A stretch of 64,000 bases of DNA, from the NCBI GenBank assembly GCA_028583685.1, contig JAMXIF010001177.1:4361642-4425641 (forward strand), in the 5' to 3' direction. The notes below the pieces were generated by a model that worked only from the letters and a program-made list of their open reading frames with translations, had not been told where the DNA came from and did no database searches. A program made the position numbers and the translations under genes. Shown here piece after piece: positions 1 through 11,035 of the stretch; the stretch's first letter is position 1, and each line of letters starts with the position of its first letter. Source of the DNA: Petaurus breviceps papuanus. Taxonomy: Eukaryota > Chordata > Mammalia > Diprotodontia > Petauridae.

Positions 1-940
1 TCATGATTAACAGACAAGCACAGTGGATCTTAAATCTTTCAATCAGTTAAAAAATGGTAAAGATGTGGTCTTGCCTTTAATATCATTAATGAAAGACCAC
101 TTATTCCTTCCAAATACCCTTATCATTAATGCCCTCAATTTGTATAGAGTTGAGTCTCATAAAGTTCTTCTTTAGGTGGGAAAGTATGCATCTAGCTCTA
201 ATTTTTTATGTTCTCTCCTACTACATTGTGAATCAGTCCCTCCACACCTTCATAATTGTATCGCCTCCACCATGGATCTCCTTTCTCTACATTTGGTCTA
301 TTCTAGCTGTTTTTTCTATCTTTGTTGTCTTTAGGGCCTTTTATACCTGCCCATAAACATATTTGAAAATGTGATGTTAGAATCCAAATATGGTGGCTCT
401 ACTAATTTTGATGATGAAAACAGGTCATTAGAATAATCTTTGCAGATCTTTTCCATTTTTCTTCTGTTTATTGGCCTCCTATGTTCATACGTAAATGTCC
501 TCAGGACAACTTTGCTTAATTAGATCATTTGCCATGCTTTCTTGAAATAGATTTTATTCTCTACTGTTTCATTTTGCTTTATGAGACAATAGTGTTCAAA
601 ATCATCCACTATCCTTCCATGTATGGTTTTACAAAAGAATTTATATTCTAAACTAGTATTATCTTTTAGCACCATTTCTTATTATTTGACAAGGTAATTG
701 TTTACTGACTAAGGTTCTTCCTGAGTTCTTTTGGTCTTCTTGTTGTTGGAATTGATTTACACTAGTTAACTTCTGTATAAAAATCATAATCAGTGTTGAT
801 GTATCTTCTGTTCTCCATTTCCCATTTTCATTGTCGATTACTTGTTTAAATAACTCAGGAATAAGTTTCTTCAATTGTGAGTCATATATTTTTCTAATTT
901 TTTTAGCTTTTTACTAATATTGATCTTTGATATGAAAAAT
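1..940 (-). mobile_element. RTE-clade LINE fragment: EN-RT linker and start of RT
   Basis: Translating the minus strand gives degenerate RTE/BovB-type protein. Around 440-360 it reads KMEKICKDYSNDLFSSSK followed by LVEPPYLDSN, the familiar linker before the reverse transcriptase. Around 300-215 it reads roughly KTARID then GGDTIMKVWRD, the start of the RT domain. No long frame survives, so it is an old dead copy. It continues off the left edge of the window. The endonuclease part lies at 1725-2060 on the same strand, as expected for one interrupted element. Confidence 0.65.
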
Positions 941-984
941 CAGTGGTATGACTGTATACAGACAACTGATTCAGAGGTGACTCT

Positions 985-1097
985 CAAAAAGAAAGAAAGA
1001 AAGGTAGAGGGAAGAAGGAAGGAAGGAAAAAGGAAAGAAGGATGGAGGGAAAGAAGGGAAAAGGAAGGAAGGAGGGGAAAATGGAAGAAGGAAGGGA
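985..1097. repeat. GGAA/GAAA purine-rich simple repeat
   Basis: Imperfect GAAA, GGAA and GGGA units on the plus strand. It lies between the two RTE fragments and was probably expanded from an A-rich tail or an internal seed. Confidence 0.85.
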
Positions 1098-1190
1098 GAG
1101 TATTTATTGAATGCTTACTATGTTCAAAATGCTGGGTATATAAGTAGAAAAGCAAGACAATCTCTGACGTTAAAAAGTTCTCTCTAAATA
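1098..1190 (-). mobile_element. L2 LINE 3'-tip fragment (antisense)
   Basis: The plus strand reads TATTTATTGAATGCTTACTA and continues with a TGTTCAAAATGCTGGGTAT stretch. This resembles the reverse complement of the L2 3' end (CACATAGTAGGTGCTCAATAAA type). It is short and diverged. Confidence 0.45.
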
Positions 1191-1199
1191 GAGAAAGCA

Positions 1200-1724
1200 A
1201 ACACATATAGGAGTTTTCAACTGCAAATCAGATGGTAATGCATCTTCTGTAATGACATTAAGAAAATCTTCATGGTTTTCGATGTTCAACCATTTGATGA
1301 TAACAAGGACATTGGTGGCTGCTGAGGAGGCAGTGGCTACAGCACCTTCAGAGGAATTTGCTAGGTTTTGTCTGCACAAGTGTTGCTTCCCCAGAAACTG
1401 AAAGCAGTGGGGTGGGGAGAGCTGTGGAAAGGCAGAGTGCTGCTGTTCCCAGAGCTCTTGGTGGCAATTGGTGATTGACTGGGACCAATGAGAACCTTCT
1501 CCATAAATCTCAATAATGACCACAAAAGACAAGCTGAAGTCAAAGATAGTGGTGTTTGGGGGGAGGAGGAGTGTGCTGATATTCCTAGAACTTTTGGGCT
1601 CTAAGGTCTTAGGTTGTTTCTAAAAGGATCTGAAGGAAAGCAGTATCCAAGGTGGCTTGACCAATATGGCACATCCTTTTTTATCCCTCATCATGAGTCT
1701 TTTCCTGTCGGTTAAATGACAGTC
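1200..1724. other. Unassigned non-coding stretch
   Basis: I recognise no gene or repeat here. Minus-strand open frames of 120 and 60 codons overlap the region, but they have no recognisable domain and biased composition. It separates the two parts of the antisense RTE, so it may be heavily decayed RTE or a later insertion. Confidence 0.4.
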
Positions 1725-2060
1725 AGTTACATTTTATGATATCATTTGGTGCCCATCATATCTGACACCTACCCATTTTCTCCCAAAGGAAATAGTCATA
1801 ATGTAAAGGTGTGAAGCTTCCGTGTGGTCTACATATCCTTGGCCTCTCTCATTAATTCTTCCTGAATCATATTTTCCTATATATTTTTCACCAGCCTCAC
1901 CTTTTCCCCCTATCTTTTCATTGAAGATAAATGAATATCCAAGTATACATTGATTTTATTTAGAGGGTCTTATAGAGTTTGTAGAATTTCTCTATTTCTT
2001 CATCCTCTGCACCAGACTTGGTCTCTTTGTGGAGCCATAATTGAGACTTTTCCAAAATAA
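1725..2060 (-). mobile_element. RTE-clade LINE fragment: endonuclease C-terminal part
   Basis: Minus-strand translation around 2045-1975 gives SGAEDEEIEKFYKLYKTL, then IKSMYT. This matches the RTE endonuclease block EAEDEEVEKFYEEL followed by the degraded GDFNAKIG motif. The same block occurs at 34290-34180, which supports membership of one LINE family. The frame is broken throughout. Confidence 0.6.
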
Positions 2061-2839
2061 TAAAATCTGCCCAAACTGATACTCTGCTGGCATAGCCTTC
2101 AAGAACCAAGGATCACTCCTGCACCTTCATAAAGCACTAGAGTAGGCCTGAAATAACCCATTAAACTCACCTGATGTCTCCAGAAGGTGAACAAACTTTG
2201 AAGATCTTCTGAACAACTAATTTACCTTTACAATGGATCTTGGCTATCTGAGCAACTCAGGTAACTTAAAGTTAGCAAAGTCCAGATCTCTTGCCCCCAG
2301 TTCTCATAACATGACTTTGGTCTTTCAACTGCAGGATAATTCCCCTCCTCCTTCTCCAAGAAGCACAATACTGGGGAAATATTCTATCCCTAGCAGAACA
2401 GTTGCCAAATAATCAAGCTCGTGAACTCTTGACTACTTAAGGATTTTTGAACTTGGAAACTCTCAAATTTGGGATTAACTATGAGACAGTCCCCAAAGTT
2501 GGGAAAGTCTACTACTTTCAGGATCTCTCTTCCTAGGCCACATATCTCTGCAGGAATTTCATCAAAGCTTCCTGATACCGTACCTTGGGCATGGAAATTC
2601 CATTCTTAGGAACTCTAATATCTGATCTGTTCTTGAAAAAGAAAAGGGAAAGGCAGAAAGTGATGAAGAATTTGCAATTCCATACTTCAGATGACTTGTA
2701 TGAACTCATACTTTTTGCCAGGTGTTTCTCCTATAAGTTGCCGTTTTTCTCTTCCTAGGGAAGTGGAAAAAAGGGTAAAAACCCCTCCCTCTATATCCTT
2801 CTTCACTCTGGTCAGGAAGTCCAATGGAAAGAAATTACA
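2061..2839. other. Unassigned non-coding stretch
   Basis: No gene or confident repeat seen. The 2280-2700 part has a texture like retroviral LTR or internal sequence, but I could not align it to any known block. Confidence 0.35.
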
Positions 2840-3275
2840 CAAAGAAGAATCATGGCATCTCAGGCAACAGCTTGCTGTTACAGCCTAAGTGGAAGGGGTG
2901 GATCCTTGGACAAGATTCCATCCCCCTCCAATCTTGGTTCCGAACACCTTAGAGACAACTTCACTCTCCAAGAGCCAATCAGAGGGGTTCTTAGTGTCCC
3001 CTCAGGAAGGGATGAGGGTGAAGGTCTACTTCCATCGGAGATGCCCTTCAGACAAAGGTTTATGTCCCTATAAATTTCATGAAGTTTATTGGGGGGAGGG
3101 GGGGAACCATCAAATTGATCAGGAGCTTTCCTGATCAACCTTTTACATATTTACCTGTCTATCCATCCAAGTCAAGCTGCCATCCTACTACACTCAGCCT
3201 CGAGGCTATTATCACTAAAAGATAATAAAGGTTTTTCATTTCTTAATTTCTACCTCCACACCTGTCATTTAAAAC
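2840..3275 (+). mobile_element. Possible decayed LTR-like segment
   Basis: A TATA-like CCCTATAAATTTCATG lies at about 3066-3081 and an AATAAA signal at about 3224, roughly 150 bases downstream. A GC-richer upstream part holds a CCAATCAG box near 2974. The order CCAAT, TATA, polyadenylation signal is typical of an LTR, but I could not fix TG...CA ends or a target duplication. This remains tentative. Confidence 0.28.
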
Positions 3276-3499
3276 CCAAAGCAGCTTCTCCCCCATAGAT
3301 AATAGAGGGACAAAGCAGAGTTGACAACTTGCAGAAAGGACTGCATTATTAAACTAGGGACTAGAAATGCCCCTAGGGTAATAAGGGAGGCTATCACCCA
3401 CATAACATGTAGGTACCTGCTGGCACTGGACAGCATACCCTGGCAAAGAGAATAAAGGGAATGATGAAGTGCATGTAAAGTATAGCTGACAGCTGATAT

Positions 3500-3737
3500 T
3501 CTGTGTTGTACTTGATTGTAAAGCCCTTTTTACATGATCTATTTCATTTTAGCCTAACAACTACACTGCAAGGTGGGTACACCAGGTATTGTCCACGTAT
3601 TACAGATAAAGAAACCGATTCTGAGAAAAAAAGTAACTTGCTCACAATTACACAGCTCATAAACATTGGAAGCAGGATTTGAACCCAGGTTTCTCAATTC
3701 CAAGTCCAGAAGTCTATCTACTACATCACATTGAGCC
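3500..3737 (-). mobile_element. MIR-type CORE-SINE (antisense)
   Basis: In order it reads a degraded TTTACATGATCTATTTCATTT block, ACAGATAAAGAAACC, AACTTGCTCACAATTACACAG, then GGATTTGAACCCAGGTTTCT and a tRNA-like end. That is the reverse complement of a full MIR. Divergence is high, as expected for a therian-ancestral copy. Confidence 0.75.
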
Positions 3738-3784
3738 CCAAAGTATAATATATATGACTTGATGATGTATAAACAATGCAGTCT

Positions 3785-3850
3785 GGGTGAAGAAGTCTGC
3801 ATAAGAGGTAGAGAACTGGTCTCAGAGCTAGGAAGACCTAGGTTCAAGGA
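3785..3850 (+). mobile_element. tRNA-derived SINE head fragment
   Basis: TAGAGAACTGGTCTCAGAGC followed by AGGAAGACCTAGGTTCAA resembles the tRNA-related head of the marsupial SINEs (A-box to B-box). The rest is missing. Confidence 0.4.
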
Positions 3851-4059
3851 TAAAATACATACAAACACACCTCCTAACACTCACACTGGCCTACATACCT
3901 TTCTGCTTTACTAAGTCACATAACTTTTCTGGGAACTCAAAGTCACCAACTCTGAGATATACACAATCCCCAATCTTAGACACAATGAGTCCCTGTGAGT
4001 GGGTCACTGTAACACAAACTATCAACCGTTTTTGTACTAAATGCTGATTATATAATGCA

Positions 4060-4250
4060 ACACAGAAGAGGAAATGCTGCATTTGGACTCAGGAGATCTG
4101 AGGTTGATTCCTGGCTCTGACACTTCCTGGCAGTCAGGATACTCTCCTTTTCTAATGTTCAGGGTTTTTGCTGTAAAATGGGGGTAATAGTATTTTCACC
4201 AACTACCTCCCAGGGTTGTTCTCAAAAGACTACTTTGGAAACTTTAAAGT
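4060..4250 (+). mobile_element. MIR-type CORE-SINE
   Basis: Contains GGTTGATTCCTGGCTCTGAC, TGTAAAATGGGGGTAATAGT and ACCTCCCAGGGTTGTTCTCA, the order of a sense MIR core and 3' part. Diverged and lacking clear flanking duplications. Confidence 0.65.
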
Positions 4251-4389
4251 TTTTATTATTATTTTGTATACATGCAGTGCATAGGTATACGAGAAACATT
4301 TTTTGTCTCCTCATTCTTTTCTGTGCTTTGATTCTGACTCTCTGGACTTCTTTAGCCACCATGACTCAGTATCCTTCTCACCTGGAAGA

Positions 4390-4620
4390 TCATTCCACCC
4401 CTACAGACCCTTCCATTTTAAGGAAATCCAGCCCAGCCATGTTCACTCCTTTATTCCTCTCATCTCCAATCCTGATTCTCAGGACTTCTTTCTCCACCAA
4501 CAGTTTTTTTTCCTCTAGAAAATCATCCCATTCTTGTGGCTTCTTCCTCTGATTGGTCAATTCCTCCTTGAACTTCCATTTAAATGAAGGTACCCAGGCC
4601 AGGCATGTACACGCCTTCTG
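4390..4620. other. Unassigned stretch with overlapping open frames
   Basis: Open frames of 124 codons (plus strand) and 111 codons (minus strand) overlap here, but neither shows a recognisable domain. They look like chance frames in pyrimidine-rich DNA. Confidence 0.3.
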
Positions 4621-4639
4621 ACTCTTCAGACTTCTTTTT

Positions 4640-4835
4640 TCTACTTGTCCCTGCAGGAGTACCTCTTCCTCACACTCTTCCTGTCCTCTTCTTTCAATTT
4701 CTCTTTCTGTGCTGTCTTCACCCACTAGAATGTAAACCTCCTGAGGGCATAGACTGCCTTTATTTTGCTTGTATTTGTATTTCCAGTGCCTGACACATAG
4801 CTTAATAAATTCTTGTTTACTTGTTGTTGACTTAA
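4640..4835 (+). mobile_element. L2 LINE 3' end
   Basis: CACTAGAATGTAAACCTCCT, GAGGGCATAGACTGCCTTTA, CCAGTGCCTGACACATAGCT and AATAAATTCTTGTTTACTTG follow the conserved order of the L2 3' end. 5'-truncated, as almost all L2 copies are. Confidence 0.75.
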
Positions 4836-4994
4836 CTTACCCATTCAGATTTGTGGATTTGCTGAATAAATAAGTAAAATATATAACAGGTAAAGGAAAG
4901 ACAGCTCTTTATTAGGCATCAATAAGTAGAATATGAAATTTAAAGTGGTAGAAGATGGGGACTAATTGTATAGGGAAGTACAGATCTAGCTCTA

Positions 4995-5250
4995 GCTCTA
5001 AAAATAATAATAACAATAACTACCATGTATAGGGCCCTTTGATGTTTGCAATACATTTTACTTGCATTATCTCATTTGGGCCTCAAAACAATACTGTGAT
5101 ATAGTTATTATGAATATTAAAGTGGAAAAACTGAGGATCAAAGAAATAAAATGACTTATCCATGATCACACAGAAAATAAGTGTCAAAGGCAGGATTTGA
5201 ACCCAAGTCTCCCTGACTCCAAGTCCAACATCCTATCCACTAGGTCCATA
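4995..5250 (-). mobile_element. MIR-type CORE-SINE (antisense)
   Basis: Reads AATAATAACAATAACTACCA, ATTATCTCATTTGGGCCTCA, ACTTATCCATGATCACACAG, CAGGATTTGAACCCAAGTCT and TATCCACTAGG. This is an almost complete antisense MIR. Confidence 0.8.
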
Positions 5251-5273
5251 CACACATAAACATATGCATAGAT

Positions 5274-5278
5274 TAGTT

Positions 5279-5332
<54 letters not shown>

Positions 5333-5346
5333 GAGATAGATAGATT
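5274..5346. repeat. (GATA)n microsatellite
   Basis: About seventeen near-perfect TAGA/GATA units with one AGAG interruption near 5331. Probably length-polymorphic. Confidence 0.95.
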
Positions 5347-5422
5347 AGTCCTCATCATATACAGGTCCTAGATCTGACCTCATTAATAAAGGAAAGAGAT
5401 TATCTTTCATTATCTTTTTAAG

Positions 5423-5746
5423 AGTGATAATCGGGGTGGCTAGGTAGCACAGCGAGTAAGAGCACCAGCTTCAGTTTCAGGATGACCTGGAGATCGAATC
5501 CCGGGCTCAGACACTTAGCACCCACCCAGAAATACCTGGCCATGTAACCTTGAGCAAGTTACTTAACCCCAATTGCTTAGGGGCGGCCAGGTGGCTCAGC
5601 GAGTAAAAGCACTGGCTCCAGTGTTGGGATGACCTGGAGATCGAATCCTGGGCTCAGACACTCAGCAACACATCCAGAAATAACTGGCCCTGTAACCTTG
5701 AGCAAGTTACTTAACCCCGATTGCTTAAAAAAAAAAAGTGATAATC
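5423..5746 (+). mobile_element. Tandem dimer of a tRNA-derived SINE with one shared TSD
   Basis: Two head-to-tail copies of one SINE subfamily (here called type B) lie at 5433-5580 and 5581-5726. Both have the ...GAGTAA.AGCAC..GCT head, GATCGAATCC B-box region, ACCTTGAGCAAGTTACTTAA core and ATTGCTT end. No A-tail separates them; the first ends ATTGCTTAG and the second begins GGGCGGCC at once. Only the second has an A-tail (about 11 A). The direct repeat AGTGATAATC is at 5423-5432 and again at 5737-5746, flanking the pair, so the dimer most likely moved as one transcript. The monomers differ from each other at several sites, so this is not a recent assembly artefact. Confidence 0.85.
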
Positions 5747-5932
5747 AAACAAAATATGTCTCAGACTAAGGGTGGACAGCCAATGGCATCAGTATCATTG
5801 ATTGGATGGTACCTAAGATCATTTCTTTTAGACATTTTTTATCACCTCTGTCTTCTATATGCACCTGTTTTTTCTTTTAGTTAATCTTTTCTTTTCCCTT
5901 ATCTTACTTATTCTCTCTCACTCTTTTGTTTC

Positions 5933-5935
<3 letters not shown>

Positions 5936-5972
<37 letters not shown>

Positions 5973-6000
5973 TCTCTCCCTCTCCCTCTTTCTCTTTCCT
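5936..6000. repeat. (TC)n simple repeat
   Basis: A run of TC dinucleotides grading into CCCTCTCTC. It encodes only a low-complexity Ser/Leu frame. Confidence 0.95.
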
Positions 6001-6081
6001 TTCTTTCAAAACTGTCCTTACTGGTAACACTCAAAAGTAAAACATGTTATTTAGCTTTGAATTAATGACAGATTTGAATTC

Positions 6082-6254
6082 AAATCCTACTCCTGGGGCG
6101 GATAGGTAGCACAGTGAATAGAGCACTGGCCCTGGAGTCAGGAGGACCTGAGTTCAAATCTGACCTCAGACACTTAACACTTACTAGCCATTGACCTTGG
6201 GCAAGTCACTTACCCCCAATTGCCCCTCCAAAAAGAAAAAAAAATCCTAGTCCT
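6082..6254 (+). mobile_element. tRNA-derived SINE, type A, with TSD
   Basis: The body runs GGGGCGGATAGGTAGCACAG to CCCCAATTGCCCCTCC plus an A-rich tail (6095-6241). It is flanked by AAATCCTACTCCT (6082-6094) and AAATCCTAGTCCT (6242-6254), a 12/13 TSD. The B-box region is GAGTTCAAATC. Confidence 0.92.
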
Positions 6255-7424
6255 GCCATTGTATAACAAATACACGTCACAACCCCCCTTGTCCTTATTA
6301 ATTAGCTTATCTGGAAAATGGGGGCAATTATAGTATCAATTCAATACAGTTGTGTATAAAATGCTATTAGTAATTATTTTTTAAAATTATTGTTATTATT
6401 GAAGTTAAAGTCCTTACCTTATATTAAAGTTATTAAAAAGAATTTTATATTGAAGTTATCATTCTTAAAAAGGTTGCTGACTCCATCCACAAATTCTGAA
6501 GTCATGCTTTTCACTTCTGTGCTTTCGAGCAAATAGCTTTAGTTTGGAGCAAAAGCCATAGAAAACAAAAAGCAATAAATCATGTTGTTATATAATTTTT
6601 CCATCACCTCTACCCTTATCCCCTTCTGTCTTTTCCTCCACTGCTTGGTATCCTAATACCTAATACTTTGGTTTCTTTTGAATTTGTTTCTGTTTAGTTT
6701 TCTAAGAACTCACATTTTTTCACAATAGAAAGTCTACATTGTTTCTCACTAGCTTGGTGATGCAAGGAAATTCATGCCACGGTGGTTTGCTACATAATAT
6801 GGAATAATCATCATACAGGGAATAGATATGGGCTGAGACAGTAGAGAGCTTTGGGATCTAGTTGCCCCTGAACCTCGGTAGTAAAGGGTCTATAAGTAAA
6901 TGTAGATGATGAGAGCCATTGGAAGGAATTCTGTTTCCTTTTTTCATGGCTACTTTTGTCTCTCCTCGCTCTCTGTACTCTTTGTCTGTTCCCCATTTCC
7001 TAATATCTTTCCTTCTTTTCTCCTTTTGTAGGCACATGATCAGAGAGGAATAAAGCCAGGGCTACATGAAAGACAACATGCCAAAGTGTTAAAAGCACTG
7101 GTCATAGTCCAGTGAACCTGTCTTACTCTGGCTACCTGGGATAAAAGACTTGAGCTGCATAAGCAGTCCATGGGGATGTGAAGCCCTCTGTTTTTTTTTC
7201 CACTGAACACCGAGTTTTGGAGAGGGAAAGAGATCTGTACATACAAAAATATAACTTACTGTTATACATTTACATGTATGATTTATATGAGAGGTCTCAG
7301 GGAAGGAATCTCTAAAGAAGGCAGATAATGCCAACAGAGACTCTGCACCCCAAGCAGCCACAGCAGCTAACCAATTTCATCTGGTTCATCACCAGATAAG
7401 TCCCATTCATAAATCAATGTGTGA
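6255..7424. other. Unassigned non-coding stretch
   Basis: AT-rich sequence with no recognisable exon, promoter or repeat apart from short homopolymer runs. Confidence 0.4.

Positions 7425-7462
<38 letters not shown>
7425..7462. repeat. (CA)n microsatellite
   Basis: About eighteen CA units, immediately upstream of a small mariner-like palindrome. Confidence 0.95.
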
Positions 7463-7465
<3 letters not shown>

Positions 7466-7467
7466 TA

Positions 7468-7546
7468 TACAGTGTCCCAAAAGTGTTAGTGTACTTTTAA
7501 TCCATTAAAGCTTAATGCTGAACTAAGACTTTCGGGATACCCTGTG
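7468..7546. mobile_element. Mariner-like MITE, copy 1
   Basis: A palindrome of about 75 bases. The left arm CAGTGTCCCAAAAGTGTTAG pairs with the right arm CTAAGACTTTCGGGATACCC. The ends lie beside a TA on the left, consistent with a Tc1/mariner target. A related copy lies at 12568-12626. There is no internal coding capacity. Confidence 0.6.
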
Positions 7547-7568
7547 TGTATTTGTACATGTACATGTA

Positions 7569-7760
7569 TATGTTACCCATTTCTTTTTTTTTATTTTTTG
7601 AGGGAGGAAGACAAGGCAATTAGGGTTAAGTGACTTGCCCAAGGTCACACAGCTAGTAAGTGTGTTAAGTGTCTGAGGCCACATTTGAACTCAGGTCCTC
7701 CTGACTCCAGTGGTGCTCTGTTCACTGTGCCACCTAGCTGCCCCTATGTTACCCATTTCT
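7569..7760 (-). mobile_element. tRNA-derived SINE, type A (antisense), perfect TSD
   Basis: The body at 7585-7744 runs from a T-rich tail to CACCTAGCTGCCCC, the complement of the GGGGCAGCTAGGTGGCACAG head. It is flanked by the identical 16-mer TATGTTACCCATTTCT at 7569-7584 and 7745-7760. A perfect TSD suggests a relatively young insertion. Confidence 0.94.
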
Positions 7761-9377
7761 AAAAATGCTATTTCTCTTTGGAAGGTGAAAACTGGCTACC
7801 AAGCAAATACTGCCCATAGAAAAGCTTAACTACAATACAGGATCTTGAATATATTTCTAAACCTGTCCTTTTTTTTCAACTTCACACCAAGGAAAGGGTG
7901 GACAGAAAATCTTGTCCTTCAAATAACCTTTGCCCAATCCCAAAGCCAACAAGATCAGCCTCTCTAGAAAATTAGAAAACCTTTGGAAAGTATTATGAAA
8001 AGAAAGGATTCAGGAAAGGATGGGAGGGAGTTATAGGGGGAAGTCAAAAATCAATATCGTTTTGAGATTTCTACTGATATTCTGGTACTGCATAGAGTCC
8101 TCATTTCTTTAATTCTTTTAATTTTCATGTAACCATGGTAATCACATATCCTAAATTTTCCAGGACACTCCTGGTATCAAGAAAAGATAGCATATTTTTA
8201 ATGATGGTTTGCAGAAAGATTCTTTATCAGACCATATTTCCTAATTTGTAGTTTAGAAAATACAATTGCTGTATATATTACTCTCATAAAGCAAGAAGGC
8301 TTCTTTTCTCACAAAATAATAATGGCAGCAGAGATCAGCACTCATCTTAAGGTCAGCTGCTTCTTTTTAAATGTGTCTAGATTCAGTGAAGATAGAAGGA
8401 TTTAGAAGATAAAACCCTCAACCTTTGTAAAGGGCAATTTCTTCTTTTGCTTCATGACTTATACATTGTATAACACATGGCTGAGAAGCAGACCCTAGTT
8501 TCAGAAGAACTTAGTTTAATCTTGAACATCTCTAAAAAAATAACATGATAATGGCTCAGTCCCCACCTAGGGCTCAAGCCTTAGGAATATCTGAACTTGA
8601 TTTATTTGTAGTTCTTCCTAAATGTATTTTTACCAGTGAACATCATGCTAACAATAAACCTTTTAACACAGGATAGAAGTATTAAATGGCATGTAAAGAA
8701 CAGAAAAGGAACTCACATCTGAGTCCAGTAAGAAAAAGAATAGTTATAGCCCACCTGAGTTCCTTTTTTCTTCCTCCCCTCCCTAGGGAGAGAGGTTCAG
8801 CCACAGTCTCATAAAACTTTGAACACAAGGCCCTGCCTTGTAAGCATTGCTGTTACACGTACAGTGTTAACTGCCCTCTTTCTTCTCCTTAAGGACTATG
8901 ATCTCATGCTCTGGCATCTACTGTCTGTCCCAGCTCCAGACTGCTACTGGCATTACTGCAAACCACCATCATTTAACATGGCACCCCAGTCACCCCAGCC
9001 CCTGCAGCTTCTGGCTTAGTCCAGGAATTTCTCAACTGTTCTAATCAGTCAGTGCCACTGCTATCTCTCATCCTCTATGGATGCTTCACCTGGAAGTTCC
9101 ATCATCCTCTCCCTACAACAAATGGTTCTTGAAGTCATCATGGAAAAGGGTCACTGTTTGGCTCTGAGTTGTATGATCCATTTGGCCACAGGCCCATGAC
9201 ACACGGAAAAAGGTTAATCAACACCTTTTGGGACAGTTTGTTAAAACTAAAATCTGCCCACTCACAGACAGAATGAGGCCTGGATCTGTGATTTCACTGG
9301 TGTAAGGAATTTCCTCTTTCTTTCGGTGCAGGTCAGTACCACATTCTGTACAACTTAAAGTCTTAGAGAGTTGGCAT
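7761..9377. other. Unassigned non-coding stretch
   Basis: No recognisable gene, repeat or regulatory site. Short open frames (for example 66 codons at 8819) have no familiar domain. The lack of repeats over about 1.6 kb is unusual for this window. Confidence 0.4.
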
Positions 9378-9478
9378 GTTAAGAACTGGCACGTTCAGTA
9401 CGTGTCAGGAAACAGGACTTGAATCCAGTTCTTCCTGACATGAAAGCCAGATCTCTATCTACTGTACCACATGCCATT
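9378..9478 (-). mobile_element. MIR-type fragment (antisense)
   Basis: GGACTTGAATCCAGTTCTTC, then CTATCTACTGTACCACATGCC, resembles the tRNA-related end of an antisense MIR. Only this end is recognisable. Confidence 0.5.
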
Positions 9479-10268
9479 CAAACCCACTAAGATCAACATC
9501 CCTAGCTTAAGTTAAGAAAAATAAATGGACCCTTAGCTGAGGAAAAACTAGCTAGGTCAGCATTGTTTGCCTTCCAAAGCCATAAAAGCCAAGTTTTTAA
9601 GTCTTATGTCTCATCAGTGTCCTCCAATGGATATTACAACATTTTTGTTCCTTGACATTAGTCAGAGATAACCTGACATATGCCTTAAGATGAACTCTCT
9701 TCCAAAATGTGTTGGTATTTCAGTTGAGTCTAAATAGTTGAAAATGGTTCTCTGAATTTGGGCAGGATTCATCTGGGTAGCAGCCAACAGTTTTTCAGTA
9801 TTGATGAGTCTGTATTATTCCTATATTAATGTTGATTAAAGTACTTTAGAAAGTAGGTGTTATACCTGTACCATTTCTAGGTTTCACAGCTGTACAAAAG
9901 GATAAATAATATAATCGGTTGGTCTGATCTGGGGTTTGTTATCACACTGCCATAACACTTTATCTGTCCATTGACCAAATAAAATGCTTATTGTCTTTTC
10001 ACATTTGTGTTAACTACACCATCCCTAATGAGTGTCCTGCCTATGTAGCAGAATTAAATGCCAGCTTTCAACTTTATATTGCCAATAATATACAGTGTAA
10101 ATGTGCCTATAACCCATAGGCTAGGACTCCCTGAGCTGAGCTCGCATGGACCAGGTCTGATTTCGTGCTGACCCCTGAAAAGAGTCATTCGCCCTTTTGG
10201 CTCATGATGCCTCTACCCAGAGTTTATTATGGGAAATCTCTGAATATAATCTTATGCATAGTTTGTCT
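9479..10268. other. Unassigned non-coding stretch
   Basis: I see no gene and no repeat that I can name. Confidence 0.35.
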
Positions 10269-10694
10269 CTATTTCCACAAAGGTATATAATAGAAGTCCC
10301 AGCTTCCATAAAACCATTCAAGGTAACATGCATAAAATGTGCAGGATTGCCCTTTTTTAACCCCCTCTAGAAAATGAACAAAGTGAAGAAGATTCACAGG
10401 AATCAATAAATTGATAAAGAAAACGTATTCAGCCCTCATAGTAACCCATAAGCTTCCTTCAGAAAAAACTAGTGGAGTTACCAGCTGGTCACTGACATTT
10501 CTGTGAATCTCTAGCTTCCCCACAGAGCCCATTACAATCCTTCTTAAAATCAAAGTGCCAACAATGTGCTTTGGATTCCCCGAGAAGGCAAACACACTTT
10601 GAGGCTGCTGAACAATCAAACCCTTTTCCATCAGCCCTGAACTATACAAATAACTCACTATAACCATAGCAGACAAAATAGAGGTCTTCCCCAT
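10269..10694 (-). other. Unrecognised 141-codon open frame
   Basis: A minus-strand frame runs from MGKTSILSAMV to YIPLWK. It is one of the longer open frames in the window not explained by a LINE, HAL1, LTR or the RPS2 copy. The protein would be rich in aromatic and branched residues, with a hydrophobic segment around YVFFINLLIPVNLLHFVHFL. I recognise no family. No splice-site pattern, promoter or codon-use signal supports it. Chance openness in AT-rich DNA or a decayed mobile-element frame is more likely than a host gene. Confidence 0.15.
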
Positions 10695-10799
10695 ATTATG
10701 ACTTTAGTTCTTTATTATTACTCCAACTACTGGGACCATGTGGGCAATCTCCTTTTTTTTTCCAAAGCTATATTGATCTAAAATTCACTTCTCTTTCTA

Positions 10800-11035
10800 G
10801 AATAGAGTGTCTTAACATGTGACCCATGGATCCCCAAAGAGTCTGTGAATAGATTTCAGGGAATCCATGAACTTAGATGGGAAACAATTACATCTTTATT
10901 TTCAATCACCTCTAACTGAAATGTAGTATTTCCTTCAATTATTTAAAAACTTTATTCTGAGAAGGAGCACATATTCTTCACCAGCTTGCCAAAGGGATCC
11001 ATAACACAAAAAATGTAGGAACCCATGATCAAGAA
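10800..11035. mobile_element. Possible old DNA-transposon remnant
   Basis: The order GACCCATGGATCCCC, GGGAATCCATGAACTTAGAT, TTACATCTTTATTTTCAATC, ACCTCTAACTGAAATGTAGT resembles an ancient dispersed mammalian repeat that I remember as a non-autonomous hAT-like element. I see no terminal inverted repeats. Confidence 0.3.

Noticed and set aside
5433-5580. tRNA gene in the SINE heads
   Set aside because: The heads keep A- and B-box-like words but lack a foldable cloverleaf and continue into CORE-like bodies with A-tails. They are SINEs here and at every other copy.
5859-6065. 68-codon Ser/Leu frame resembling a signal or membrane segment
   Set aside because: Product of the (TC)n repeat; hydrophobicity comes from low complexity.
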